Assembly (NCBI RefSeq): GCF_900116175.1
Contig: NZ_FPCH01000003.1
Span: forward strand, 558,001 to 622,000
Reading direction: 5' to 3'
DNA from: Hyphomicrobium facile
GTDB lineage: Bacteria > Pseudomonadota > Alphaproteobacteria > Rhizobiales > Hyphomicrobiaceae
Length of the DNA stretch: 64,000 nucleotides
Each line of letters begins with the position of its first letter. Position 1 is the stretch's first letter. Positions 9,014-18,027 of this stretch are shown piece after piece. Under the pieces are notes generated by a model. It had not been told where the DNA came from. It saw only the letters and a list, made by a program, of their open reading frames with translations, and ran no database searches. A program made the position numbers and the translations under genes.

Positions 9014-9535
9014 ATGAGCGAAACTCTGACATCCGAAGCTGCCGCGCGCCCGCCGCTCCGCGAGCGTTTGGCGAAGAATGCCGACGGTATCCTCGAGCAG
9101 ATCGCCCGCGAATACGGCGTCAGCACGTTCGAGGCGGTCGAAGCGCTTCCGGATGCGCACCGGGCCATTGTTCCCGGCAGCGCCTTCGAGAAGATATTGA
9201 CTGCTCTGACCGCGTGGGGGCCTGTGGTCTTCATCGTTCACACGCCCGACATCGTGCTCGAATGCGAAGGGCCTATCCCGCCCGGCACAATCGGCCGCGG
9301 ATATTTCAATCTGCATGGCGACAGCCCCATCGGCGGCCATATCAAAGCAGAGAACTGCACGCACATCGTCTTTGTTTCACGTCCCTTCATGGGGCGGGAG
9401 TCGCGGTCGGTTCAGTTCTTCAACGGTGCTGGCGAAGCGATGTTCAAAATCTTCGTCCGCCGCGACGAGAAGCGCGAATTGATCCAGGAGCAAGTTGCGC
9501 TGTTCGATGAGCTGAGGAAGAGCTTCGCGGGCTAA
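9014..9535 (+). CDS. hutX: Heme utilization cytosolic carrier protein HutX/HugX
   Basis: A 173-residue protein of the HutX/ChuX/HugX family. These bind heme in the cytosol and deliver it to degrading enzymes. Matching segments include ILEQIAREYGVSTFEAVEAL, a central GPIPPGTIGRGYFNLHGDSP and GHIKAENCTHIVFVSRPFMG. An in-frame GTG at 9005 overlaps the previous stop and would add three residues; ATG 9014 is preferred. It is the last gene of the heme operon, ending about 25 bp before a strong hairpin. Confidence 0.9.
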   Translation: MSETLTSEAAARPPLRERLAKNADGILEQIAREYGVSTFEAVEALPDAHRAIVPGSAFEKILTALTAWGPVVFIVHTPDIVLECEGPIPPGTIGRGYFNLHGDSPIGGHIKAENCTHIVFVSRPFMGRESRSVQFFNGAGEAMFKIFVRRDEKRELIQEQVALFDELRKSFAG

Positions 9536-9560
9536 CACGCGTCGCTCAACGGAAATTTCC

Positions 9561-9592
9561 AAGGGGCGCATCAAAATTGCGCCCCTTAATTT
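9561..9592. terminator. Bidirectional rho-independent terminator (heme operon / sensor kinase)
   Basis: A perfect 10-bp stem AAGGGGCGCA (9561-9570) / TGCGCCCCTT (9578-9587) with a 7-nt loop and the tail AATTTTT. It lies between the convergent hutX and histidine kinase genes and can serve both. Confidence 0.9.
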
Positions 9593-9611
9593 TTGCGGCC
9601 GCTGCCGCGGC

Positions 9612-10982
9612 TCACATGCTCGGGAACCTCACTTCGGCGCGGAGGCCCGGCGCATTGTCGAAGAGTTCGATCTTTGCCGAATGAAGCTCGACGATCGCCG
9701 CAACGAGGCTGAGGCCCAAGCCGCTCCCCTCGGTCGAGCGGGCACGCTCCAACCGGTAAAGGCGACGAAACACATTCACCCGTTCGTGCTCCGGGATACT
9801 CGGTCCCGTGTCCGAGACTTCGACGACGTGCACGGCGCCGCGCGAGGAGAGTCGAATCGTAATTTCAGTGCCCGCCGGGCAATGGCGAATGGAATTCTCG
9901 ACGAGGTTCGCGACGAGCTGAACGAGGAGTTCCGGATCCCCCCGAACGTACGCTGGTCCCATGCACTCGCTGACGTACTTCAGCTTGTCGCCCGCGTCCT
10001 CCGCCACGACATCGTAGACGTCGCGGACATCGGCGAGCAGAAGCGAAAGATCCACCATTACGAAGCGCGATTTACGAGCGCCCGCCTCGATCTGCGTGAT
10101 CCGCAGCAGCGCGTCGAATGTTTCCGATATGGAATCGATATCGCCGAGGGCTGCATCGATTGCGTTTTGAAACTCCGCCTTGTCTTCCCCGTTGCGCGCG
10201 TCGTCCAGGCGTTGGCGCAATCGGCCGAGCGGCTTCTTCAGATCGTGCGCGATGTCTGAGGATGATTGATTTACGTTCTCGATCAGTCTCTGCAAATCGC
10301 CCAGCATGCGGTTCACTTGCAGTGCGACCTGGTCGATGTCGTCATGCTGTCCGGAGATCGGAACGCGGGCGGTGATTTCGCCTTGTGATACCCGCGCGAG
10401 GGGCCGAGCGAACGCATTGATGCGATGTTGCGCTTCACGTGCGAAATACGCCGCGCAAAGAGCCAGCGCCAAGGCGGCCGCAACCACGCCGTAGGCGAGC
10501 AGCTTCAGCAGAAACGATTTCATCTGCTTGACTTCGCTATTATCGCTGCCGACGAGCAGCCGCCCTTTGACGAGGGGCCTCCATATTGCGAGAAATTCGT
10601 CGTCGGGCTCACCGCGATCGAGGGTGAGAAACACGTCGGAACGCTTCAACGTCATCCATTGCTTCGAATCTTTAACGCCCCGAACATTGCCCGCCAGAAA
10701 ATTGCCGTTCTTGTCGACGAGTTCCATGATGAAGTCGGGATCGCGGACGGATTCGCTTTCGCTGGCGACGAGGGCGACGAGATCATCGAACGTGCGCTCG
10801 CCGTCGAGAGCTGCGAGGGAATCGAGTGTCGTCTCGACGCGGTCGCGAATGTCGGTCACGAGACGCTCGCTGGCGACGAAATAGACTGCCGTGAAAAGCG
10901 CCAATATCGTCGTTAGGAAGAATAGCGAGAACGTCGCCGCCAATCGAAACGGCGTCCGTTTGAAGAGGTCACGAGCCGTCAT
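9612..10982 (-). CDS. Sensor histidine kinase of an OmpR-type two-component system
   Basis: A 456-residue inner-membrane kinase. Two membrane segments (residues ~15-38 and ~155-180) flank a periplasmic sensor region of about 115 residues. A HAMP domain (RPLARVSQGEITARVPISG) follows, then HisKA with the phospho-acceptor His near residue 246 (SSDIAHDLKKPLGRLRQRL), an N-box (LVANLVENSIRHCP), a G1 box (EVSDTGPSIPEHE) and a G2 box (GSGLGLSLVAAI). The start MTARDLFKRTP at 10982 overlaps the end of the regulator gene by 14 bases; a further in-frame start at 11003 is possible. The signal sensed cannot be told from sequence. Organisation resembles PhoQ/QseC-like pairs. Confidence 0.92.
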   Translation of the reverse strand: MTARDLFKRTPFRLAATFSLFFLTTILALFTAVYFVASERLVTDIRDRVETTLDSLAALDGERTFDDLVALVASESESVRDPDFIMELVDKNGNFLAGNVRGVKDSKQWMTLKRSDVFLTLDRGEPDDEFLAIWRPLVKGRLLVGSDNSEVKQMKSFLLKLLAYGVVAAALALALCAAYFAREAQHRINAFARPLARVSQGEITARVPISGQHDDIDQVALQVNRMLGDLQRLIENVNQSSSDIAHDLKKPLGRLRQRLDDARNGEDKAEFQNAIDAALGDIDSISETFDALLRITQIEAGARKSRFVMVDLSLLLADVRDVYDVVAEDAGDKLKYVSECMGPAYVRGDPELLVQLVANLVENSIRHCPAGTEITIRLSSRGAVHVVEVSDTGPSIPEHERVNVFRRLYRLERARSTEGSGLGLSLVAAIVELHSAKIELFDNAPGLRAEVRFPSM

Positions 10983-11646
10983 GGACCGTGTATCCGCTCC
11001 CACGAATGGTGTGGATCAGCTCTTTGCTGTAGGGCTTATCGATCTTGGCGCGCAGCCGGGAAATGTGCGTTTCGACGACGCTCGTCTTCGGATCGAAATG
11101 GAAGCTCCAAACGCGCTCCAACAGCATTGTGCGCGTCACGACGCGACCGCGATTGCGCATGAGCACTTCGAGCAGGCGAAACTCACGCGGTTGGAGATCG
11201 ATGATATCCCCCCCGCGCGTCACCTTTCTGCTCACGAGGTCGATCTCGAGATCGCCGACCTTGAGGCGCGTCTCTTCACCTTTCGTGTGCGGGCGGCGGG
11301 CCAGCGCGTTGACGCGGGCGAGAAGCTCGGAGAACGCAAATGGCTTGACGAGGTAATCATCGGCGCCCGCATCGAGACCTTCGACGCGATCGTCGACGCC
11401 CCCGAGGGCCGTCAGGAATAATACGGGCACGCCGCGTCCGGCACTTCGAATTGTCTTGATGATCGCGAGGCCGTCGAGGCCCGGAAGCATGCGATCAAGG
11501 ATGATCACATCGTAATTCTCGGCGACGGCTTGGGCGACCGCATCGCGGCCATCGGCGAGGTGATCAACCGTATGACCTTCTTCCTCAAGGCCCTTCAAGA
11601 TATATCGTGCGGTATTCAAGTCGTCTTCAAGCAGCAGAATTCTCAT
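10969..11646 (-). CDS. OmpR/PhoB-family response regulator
   Basis: A 225-residue regulator. The receiver domain has acidic Glu7-Asp8-Asp9, phospho-acceptor Asp51 in VIILDRMLPG, Thr79 in FLTALGG and Lys101 in YLVKPF. The C-terminal winged helix is typical of OmpR (LQPREFRLLEVLMRNRGRVV, SFHFDPKTSVVETHISRLRA). It is transcribed first and overlaps the kinase gene by 14 bases, so the two form one operon and a cognate pair. Targets are unknown; the adjacent Bcr/CflA pump gene (same strand, upstream) is a candidate. Confidence 0.94.
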   Translation of the reverse strand: MRILLLEDDLNTARYILKGLEEEGHTVDHLADGRDAVAQAVAENYDVIILDRMLPGLDGLAIIKTIRSAGRGVPVLFLTALGGVDDRVEGLDAGADDYLVKPFAFSELLARVNALARRPHTKGEETRLKVGDLEIDLVSRKVTRGGDIIDLQPREFRLLEVLMRNRGRVVTRTMLLERVWSFHFDPKTSVVETHISRLRAKIDKPYSKELIHTIRGSGYTVHDGS

Positions 11647-11789
11647 GTCCGTACTGCCCTCGCGCCTCGGGATCGAGCCGTCAGCAATGACCGTCGCCGC
11701 CGCAGCATGTAGTACACGAGGCGATGGGTGGCCAGTGCGAGATGGCTCCTAGGCGCTCGTTACGTAAATTTTAGGTGGCAAACCTCATA

Positions 11790-13055
11790 TTACGCCGGGC
11801 GGTTTCGTCCGAACAGGCCCTTCGAGCCCTCGACATAGACGACAATGAGGGCCGCAATTATGCTGCATACTGCAAATCCAGCCGTTATCGGAAAGATCGA
11901 GCCGTCGAAGGATGCACCGACGAACCCGCCCGCAACGGCGGCGATGGCGGTCCCAAGCGAGCCGATGACCGACGATGCCATCCCAGCATTGTGACCTTGC
12001 GGCTCCATGGCGAGTGCGTTGAAGTTCGGCGCAATCAATCCGAATAGGAAAAACTGAACGCCGACAGCCGCCGCGAAGAACCAAAAGCCGGCCACGCCCA
12101 ACGCGGCCGCTATTGCCAGCAGAACTGCAACGCCGATGAAGGCGACCAGCGCCCAGTGCGACACCCACCGCATTCCAAGCCGGCCGACAAGACGCGCGTT
12201 GGCGAATGAAGCGAAAGCGATCGTAGACGCGAGCGCGCCGAAAATGACGGGAAAGATCTCGCCCATGCCGAACACGCCCACGAATACCTGCTGGGCGCTC
12301 GCGACATAGGCCAGCAAGCAGCCGAACATGAAGCCGCCCGCCACTCCGTAGCCCGATGTCTGCGGATTGAGGATGGCGGCCATCAGCGATTTTCCGAGCG
12401 TCATCGCGCGGTCTGTCCCAAGTGCGGGGCCGGCGGTTTCCGGTAATCTCGCACCGGACCAGACCGCCGCGAGCACCGCCATCGCCAGCAGCACGGCGAA
12501 GATCCAGTGCCAGTCTCCGAAAAGAACGACGGCCTGCCCGATGGAGGGCGCGAAGACCGGGATCATGATGAACACCATCATCGCAAACGACATCACCCGC
12601 GCCATTTGCCGGCCGCTATAGAGATCTCGAACGACCGCGACGGCGATGATGCGTGGAGACGCTGCGCCGACGCCTTGAATAATGCGGGCGATCAGTAGCG
12701 TTTCGAACGTTCCTGCCAGAATCGCCCCGAGGGTTCCCAAAATGAAAATCGCGAGGCCGGTCATAAGCACCGGCTTACGGCCAAGGCGGTCTGAAAGCGG
12801 GCCGAACAACATCTGGCCCACCGCGAACCCGACCATATAGAGAATGACGACGAGCTGCCGGTCGTTGTCCCTGACGACGCCGAAAGTCGAGGCAATTTCC
12901 GGTAACGCGGGCAGCATGATGTCGATCGACAACGCGGTCAGCGCCATAAGCGCGGCGATCAGAACGACAAATTCGACAAACGGAATCGATAACGAAATAG
13001 CCGGTGTGTCCGGGCGCGACGCTTGAATGCGCGCCTCCCGTTCTGACGTGGTCAT
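11790..13055 (-). CDS. Bcr/CflA-family MFS drug efflux transporter
   Basis: A 421-residue 12-TM major facilitator. Motif A is FGPLSDRLGRKPVLMTGL between TM2 and TM3; the first helix reads MALTALSIDIMLPALPEIAS, typical of Bcr/CflA drug:proton antiporters. The start ATG 13055 (MTTSEREARIQ) is preferred over a frame extension to 13133, because AGGA lies 7 nt upstream of it. Substrates are unknown. The gene is on the same strand as the two-component genes but separated from them by about 140 bp. Confidence 0.9.
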   Translation of the reverse strand: MTTSEREARIQASRPDTPAISLSIPFVEFVVLIAALMALTALSIDIMLPALPEIASTFGVVRDNDRQLVVILYMVGFAVGQMLFGPLSDRLGRKPVLMTGLAIFILGTLGAILAGTFETLLIARIIQGVGAASPRIIAVAVVRDLYSGRQMARVMSFAMMVFIMIPVFAPSIGQAVVLFGDWHWIFAVLLAMAVLAAVWSGARLPETAGPALGTDRAMTLGKSLMAAILNPQTSGYGVAGGFMFGCLLAYVASAQQVFVGVFGMGEIFPVIFGALASTIAFASFANARLVGRLGMRWVSHWALVAFIGVAVLLAIAAALGVAGFWFFAAAVGVQFFLFGLIAPNFNALAMEPQGHNAGMASSVIGSLGTAIAAVAGGFVGASFDGSIFPITAGFAVCSIIAALIVVYVEGSKGLFGRNRPA

Positions 13056-13308
13056 GTGATGGTCCTGAAGCCTTTTGCGGCTGATACGGGGCAACGCCCG
13101 TCGCTCAGCGTTGAAATCGCGCGAACGCGGCATCTGTCTCGTTGCCGCTTTTTCGGGCGCTGGTTAGCACGCGGCTCCCCGTTCGTCACCCAGCTGGTCC
13201 ATGGCATTTCTGCGACGAAAGGGCGGACGGGCGGCACTACACGCTCGCGAGCGCCCGCAGCGCCCGTCGCGCAGAGATTGGCCGATCGCCACATCAACTT
13301 CGCTTTCA

Positions 13309-13338
13309 CCACGTGATATATTTTTTTTATAAACGTGG
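13309..13338. repeat. Imperfect AT-rich inverted repeat upstream of the MFS pump gene
   Basis: CCACGT (13309-13314) and ACGTGG (13333-13338) flank TATA/TATA inner arms and a run of eight T. The arms pair with small bulges. It lies 254 bp upstream of the MFS start and could be an operator for the divergent genes or a chance AT-rich hairpin. Confidence 0.35.
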
Positions 13339-13493
13339 AACCAATTGGTGGGTGCAATCAATGGCCTTCGTCCCAAAATTCGTGCTGTCAAATTGACCGA
13401 ATTGGCTGAGACTATTCATTGGAAAAATAATTGCCACTCGACCGAACGACGCGACGATCGATCAAAACGAACGTGACCGAGAGCCGACAACCA

Positions 13494-13524
13494 TTGACAA
13501 TCGGGGATATAGACTGAAAATACT
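13494..13524 (+). promoter_or_regulatory. Putative sigma70-type promoter of the LabA-like gene
   Basis: A consensus TTGACA (13494-13499) is followed after 19 nt by AATACT (13519-13524), about 42 nt before the ATG at 13566. The spacing is longer than optimal. Confidence 0.4.
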
Positions 13525-13565
13525 CGGTGCGAGGATTCTTCTGCTGCAGGACTCGGAAACCCCTC

Positions 13566-14126
13566 ATGCATTTTTATCCGACTGAGCGGGTCGCGTTATT
13601 TATTGATGGCGCCAACCTTTACGCCGCGGCGAAATTGCTCGGATTCGACATCGATTACAGGAGATTGCTCCGGCTTTTTAGGAGCAAGGTGCAGCTTGTA
13701 AGGGCGCTCTATTACACGGCGATTGCTGACGAGCAGCAATATTCGTCAATACGTCCTTTGATCGACTGGCTCGAGTATAATGGGTTTTCGATGGTGACTA
13801 AGCCATCGAAAGAGTTCGTCGACAGCGCGGGACGGCGCCGCATCAAAGGCAATATGGACATCGAGCTTGCCGTTGACGCGATGCGGCTTGCGGGGAATCT
13901 CGATCACATCGTGATCTTCTCCGGCGACGGCGATTTTCGCAGTCTGGTCGCTGCCCTGCAGCAAATGGGCAAAAGGGTAAGCATCGTGTCGACGCTGCAG
14001 ACGCAGCCGCCGATGATTGCCGACGAGTTGCGGCGTCAGGCCGATCAATTCCTGGATCTCGCCGATCTCGAAAAGGAGATTGGCCGCGCTCTCAATGGCA
14101 AGGGAAGCCCGCAAGGGGAGCTGTAA
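13566..14126 (+). CDS. LabA-like NYN-domain protein (DUF88)
   Basis: A 186-residue protein consisting almost only of an NYN (PIN-like nuclease) domain. The first acidic site is in VALFIDGANLYAA (Asp14). The central segment has MDIELAVDAMRLAG, and the motif IFSGDGDFRSLVAALQQMGK gives the second and third acidic residues. A C-terminal helix follows. NYN proteins are presumed RNases; LabA members act in regulation in cyanobacteria. The ATG at 13566 is chosen because the domain starts right after it. The gene stands alone between its own promoter and a hairpin terminator. Confidence 0.88.
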   Translation: MHFYPTERVALFIDGANLYAAAKLLGFDIDYRRLLRLFRSKVQLVRALYYTAIADEQQYSSIRPLIDWLEYNGFSMVTKPSKEFVDSAGRRRIKGNMDIELAVDAMRLAGNLDHIVIFSGDGDFRSLVAALQQMGKRVSIVSTLQTQPPMIADELRRQADQFLDLADLEKEIGRALNGKGSPQGEL

Positions 14127-14142
14127 GCGCTCGCGCCGCGCC

Positions 14143-14166
14143 GTGAAATTGTCGTTTCACTTTTTT
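14143..14166 (+). terminator. Terminator of the LabA-like gene
   Basis: GTGAAA (14143-14148), a 6-nt loop and TTTCAC (14155-14160) are followed by six T. The stem is short but the T-tract is perfect and lies 17 bp after the stop codon. Confidence 0.6.
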
Positions 14167-14235
14167 GGTTCCGGCGCTTTTGAAAAAATTGCCGTACGCT
14201 CTCTCGGGCTCGCGCACGGGCGGCAATCGTCACAA

Positions 14236-14301
14236 ACTGTGAGTCCCATCTGCTTTTGTGGCCGGGATCGGTCGAACTTTGCGGCAAATCAAACTCACAG
14301 T
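14236..14301. repeat. 9-bp inverted repeat ACTGTGAGT / ACTCACAGT
   Basis: Perfect 9-bp arms at 14236-14244 and 14293-14301, 48 nt apart, in the gene-free region before the RND operon. They could be two half-sites, the base of a structured RNA, or chance. Confidence 0.3.
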
Positions 14302-14848
14302 ATCGGCAATCGGATTTCCCTGGTTTCATATGCTCGTCATTTGTCGATCTCTCAAAGTGCATTGCCCATAACGGCCCTGGTTCTGATCATTGCCTGATCT
14401 CGCAGCCTGTCTGCCCGTCTGATCTTGAGTTCTGCGCTCGTGCGGCGCTTTTTGATCGGTCTCGGTGCAGCATTATTCGTGGGGTCTAATTTCATTGAGA
14501 GCCGATCGCTGCCAGCGATCAATCATCGGGCATTTTTCCCGAGCCGCCGGCAGGTGAGCCGGCCCAAATTGCGGGCCATACGACATATCGCCACGCAGCT
14601 CAGGGATGATTTGTGGCCGCAAAGATACGATTGTCGGCAGAAGAGGCCATGAAACGTGGCGAACCCAGCAGGGTTTCCTACTTTTCATCAGACGGACCGT
14701 CAGGCCGCAGCATATTTACCTCGCCCAAAGATCGTCTCAATGGCCGCTTGAGGTGAGACAGGTTTAAAGGCTTTAAGAAGGGCAAGCGATCCTAAAACGG
14801 GACACCCAAGCCGCCATCTGCGGCTACCCGCATTAATGTGGACGGCGC

Positions 14849-17800
14849 ATGGTCAACTTCTTCATCCACCGGCCCATCTTCGCCTCGGCGATCGCCGTCA
14901 TCATGGTTCTGGCAGGGACCATTTGCTATTTCCTGCTGCCCGTCTCGCAACTTCCTGACGTCACGCCGCCGCAAGTCGTCGTGAGCGCGATTTATCCGGG
15001 CGCCAGCGCCCAGGTTGTTGCCGATACGGTCACGACGCCGCTCGAACAGCAGATCAACGGCGTCGAAGGAATGACGTACATGTCGTCGTCGAGTTCCAAC
15101 GACGGCTCTTCGAACATCACGATCACATTCGATGTCGGTTATCCGCTCAGCATCGCCGCCGTCGACGTCCAGAACCGCGTGGCAGAAGCTGCATCTTCGT
15201 TGCCGCCCATCGTCAACCAAGCCGGCATCTCGATCAGGAAACAAAACCCGAATTTCGTTTTGATCGTCAATTTGACGTCGCCGGATCAATCCGTCGATCC
15301 GGTTACGCTCAGCAATTACGCCTATCTTCAGATCGTCGATCCGCTGAAGCGGCTGCCGGGCGTGGGCGACGTGCAGATATTCGGCGAACGGCGCTACTCG
15401 ATGCGGTTGTGGCTCGATCCTGACAAGCTATCCCAGCTTGGGATTACGGCTGTCGACGTTCAGAACGCGGTCGCGGAACAAAACATTCAGGTCGCGGCCG
15501 GAAAGATCGGTCAGTCGCCGGCGCCGCCGGGGACGCCATTCGAGATGCAGGTCAACGCGACCGGGCGCCTGAGCAATCCGGAAGAATTCGGAAATATCGT
15601 CGTGCGGTCTAATCCGTCGACGGGCGCCATCGTGCGCCTTCGGGATGTCGCCCGCATCGAGCTTGGGGCGCTTCAATATTCGTCATCGGCATTTTTCGGC
15701 AAAGACCCTTCAGTCGTGCTTGCCGTATTTCAGATGCCCGGATCGAACGCGCTCGATCTGCAGGAACGCGTGCTGACCAAGATGGACGAGCTGTCGAAGC
15801 GGTTCCCGAAGGGGATCGCCTACGGCATGCATTATGACACGACCCGTTTCGTTTCGGCGGCCATGCATGACGTGGTTTTCACGCTGCTCGAGGCGTTGAT
15901 CCTGGTCGTTCTCGTTGTTTACATCTTTCTACAAAGCTGGCGCACGACGATCATTCCGACGATTGCCATACCGGTTTCGCTGATTGCGACGCTCGTGATC
16001 ATGCACGTGCTCGGATTCTCGCTGAACATGCTCAGTCTTCTCGGCATGGTGCTAGCGATCGGCCTCGTCGTCGATGACGCCATCGTGGTCGTGGAGAATG
16101 TCGAGCGGCAGCTGGAAAACGGTCTCAAGCCAATGGCCGCGGCTTTGAAGGCCATGTCGGAAGTGACGGGTCCGATCATCGCGACGACCGGCGTGCTCAT
16201 GGCCGTGTTCATTCCCGTGGCTTTCATCCCGGGCGTCTCGGGCCGTCTCTATAATCAGTTCGCACTGACGGTCGCGATTTCAGTGGGAATATCGGCTTTC
16301 AACTCGTTGACGCTAAGCCCGGCGCTGGCCGCGGTCTTCCTTCGCCATCGCGGTCCGCCATCGTTCGTGCTCTTTCGGTGGTTCAACGCCGGCTTCGACC
16401 GGATTTCGCACGGCTATGCACACCTGGTGCACTTCATGATACGCATCCGCTGGGTGATGCTCTTTCTTTTTGCGGCAGTGCTCGGCGCCACGTATCTGAT
16501 CTCCCAGCGCATTCCTTCGACATTTTTGCCCGTCGAGGACCAGGGATACTTTTTCGTCGTCGTCCAGCTGCCGGACGGGGCTTCGCTCGAACGAACCGAT
16601 GCTGTCGCCAAGAAGGTCAGAGACATTCTGGAAAACACTCCGGGCGTCGATATCGTCGGCTCGATCAGCGGCCTCAACTTCCTGACGAACGCGGCGCAAT
16701 CGAACTCCGCCGTCGAATTCGCCATTCTCAAGCCATGGAACGAGCGGCCACCCGAGCAAAGCGCGTCGCGTCTGGTGCAAGCGGTTCGCGGCCAGCTGCT
16801 CATGATTCCCGAGGCCGTCGTGCTCAGTTTCGACCCGCCGTCGATACCGGGCCTTGGGACGACGGGCGGATTTGAATTCCAGGTTGAAGATCTGACGGGC
16901 CGCGGCAGCGCTGCCCTCAACGACGCCACACAGGCGCTGATTGCAGAAGCCCGCAAACAACCGGAGCTCGATGCGCAGCAGCTCTTCACGTCGTTTTCGA
17001 CCTCGACGCCGCAGTTCAACTACGATCTCGATCGGTCGAAGGCGAAACTGCTGGGGCTCAATCTGCCGGACGTATTCAACACGCTGCAGATCTATCTCGG
17101 TTCGCTCTATGTGAACGACTTCAACCTTTTCGGGCGCACGTTCCGCGTGACGCTGCAAGCGGACACCAATGCGCGCGCCGATCCGTCGAGCCTTTCCCGG
17201 CTTTACGTTCGCAATGCGACGGGCGGAATGGTGCCGCTCAGCACGCTCGGCACGCTAAAGCCGATCGTCGGGCCCGAGACGGTTCCTCATTACAACAACT
17301 ATGCTTCGGCACTGATCAACGGCGGTCCCGCGCCGGGGTACAGCACCGGGCAGGCCATTCAGGCGATGGAACGCGCGGCTGCGGCAGCGCTCCCTCGCGA
17401 CTTCGGTTATGAATGGACAGGCATTACCTTCCAGGAACTGAAGGCGGGTTCGATCGCCCTCGTCGTCTTTGGGTTGGCCAGCATTTTCGTGTTCTTGATC
17501 CTTGCCGCGCAATACGAAAGCTGGTCGATGCCGTTCATGGTGCTGCTTGCAGTGCCGCTCGCGCTGTTCGGCGCGCTCCTTGCGATCTGGGTCCGCGGCC
17601 TGCAAATCGACGTCTATTCGCAGATCGGATTCGTCATGCTCATCGGTCTTTCGGCGAAAAATGCCATTCTGATCGTCGAGTTCGCGAAGAGGCGGCGTCT
17701 CGAGGGCTTGTCCATCGTCGAGGCTGCGATGGAAGCGGCGCGGCTCCGGTTGCGCCCGATATTGATGACCGCATTCGCCTTCATTCTTGGCGTCGTTCCG

Positions 17801-18013
17801 CTCATGATCGCGAGTGGAGCGGGCGCCGCCAGCCGGCAATCGATCGGCACGACGGTTTTCGGAGGAATGCTGGCTGCGACGCTGCTTACGCTGCTGTTCG
17901 TTCCGGTGTTCTACGCGGTCATCGAAGAGTGGCGGGAAGGGCGTGATGCCCACACTTCCGGGAAGGTCGACACATCAGGCAGCGATGCTTCGCATCCGGC
18001 TGCCGCCGAATAG
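14849..18013 (+). CDS. RND multidrug efflux permease (HAE1/AcrB-like)
   Basis: A 1054-residue inner-membrane proton-driven pump. It starts MVNFFIHRPIFASAIAVIMV, the typical HAE1 first helix. Two large periplasmic loops follow TM1 and TM7. TM4 carries the proton-relay Asp pair in GLVVDDAIVVVENVERQ, and TM10 the Lys in LSAKNAILIVEFAKRR. Length matches AcrB/MexB. It lies 14 bp upstream of its adaptor gene. No outer-membrane TolC-like gene is in the window, so the pump must borrow one. Substrates are unknown. Confidence 0.95.
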   Translation: MVNFFIHRPIFASAIAVIMVLAGTICYFLLPVSQLPDVTPPQVVVSAIYPGASAQVVADTVTTPLEQQINGVEGMTYMSSSSSNDGSSNITITFDVGYPLSIAAVDVQNRVAEAASSLPPIVNQAGISIRKQNPNFVLIVNLTSPDQSVDPVTLSNYAYLQIVDPLKRLPGVGDVQIFGERRYSMRLWLDPDKLSQLGITAVDVQNAVAEQNIQVAAGKIGQSPAPPGTPFEMQVNATGRLSNPEEFGNIVVRSNPSTGAIVRLRDVARIELGALQYSSSAFFGKDPSVVLAVFQMPGSNALDLQERVLTKMDELSKRFPKGIAYGMHYDTTRFVSAAMHDVVFTLLEALILVVLVVYIFLQSWRTTIIPTIAIPVSLIATLVIMHVLGFSLNMLSLLGMVLAIGLVVDDAIVVVENVERQLENGLKPMAAALKAMSEVTGPIIATTGVLMAVFIPVAFIPGVSGRLYNQFALTVAISVGISAFNSLTLSPALAAVFLRHRGPPSFVLFRWFNAGFDRISHGYAHLVHFMIRIRWVMLFLFAAVLGATYLISQRIPSTFLPVEDQGYFFVVVQLPDGASLERTDAVAKKVRDILENTPGVDIVGSISGLNFLTNAAQSNSAVEFAILKPWNERPPEQSASRLVQAVRGQLLMIPEAVVLSFDPPSIPGLGTTGGFEFQVEDLTGRGSAALNDATQALIAEARKQPELDAQQLFTSFSTSTPQFNYDLDRSKAKLLGLNLPDVFNTLQIYLGSLYVNDFNLFGRTFRVTLQADTNARADPSSLSRLYVRNATGGMVPLSTLGTLKPIVGPETVPHYNNYASALINGGPAPGYSTGQAIQAMERAAAAALPRDFGYEWTGITFQELKAGSIALVVFGLASIFVFLILAAQYESWSMPFMVLLAVPLALFGALLAIWVRGLQIDVYSQIGFVMLIGLSAKNAILIVEFAKRRRLEGLSIVEAAMEAARLRLRPILMTAFAFILGVVPLMIASGAGAASRQSIGTTVFGGMLAATLLTLLFVPVFYAVIEEWREGRDAHTSGKVDTSGSDASHPAAAE

Positions 18014-18027
18014 ACAGGGATTTCGCG

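Larger units (their letters stand above)
13056..13565. other. Intergenic region with AT-rich dyad and LabA-gene promoter
   Basis: 510 bp between divergent genes. The left part is GC-rich and featureless. From about 13300 it becomes AT-rich and contains an imperfect dyad (13309-13338) around an eight-T run. A sigma70-like promoter lies at 13494-13524. No protein-like frame is seen. Confidence 0.5.
14127..14848. other. 722-bp region without a convincing gene
   Basis: After the terminator at 14143-14166 no frame here looks like protein. The region is of mixed composition. It contains a 9-bp inverted repeat (14236-14244 / 14293-14301) and a short GC hairpin around 14547-14580. It must contain the promoter of the RND operon and could contain a small RNA or a decayed regulator gene. 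I recognise neither. Confidence 0.45.

Noticed and set aside
16313-17158. 281-aa minus-strand frame
   Set aside because: Antisense shadow of the RND permease.
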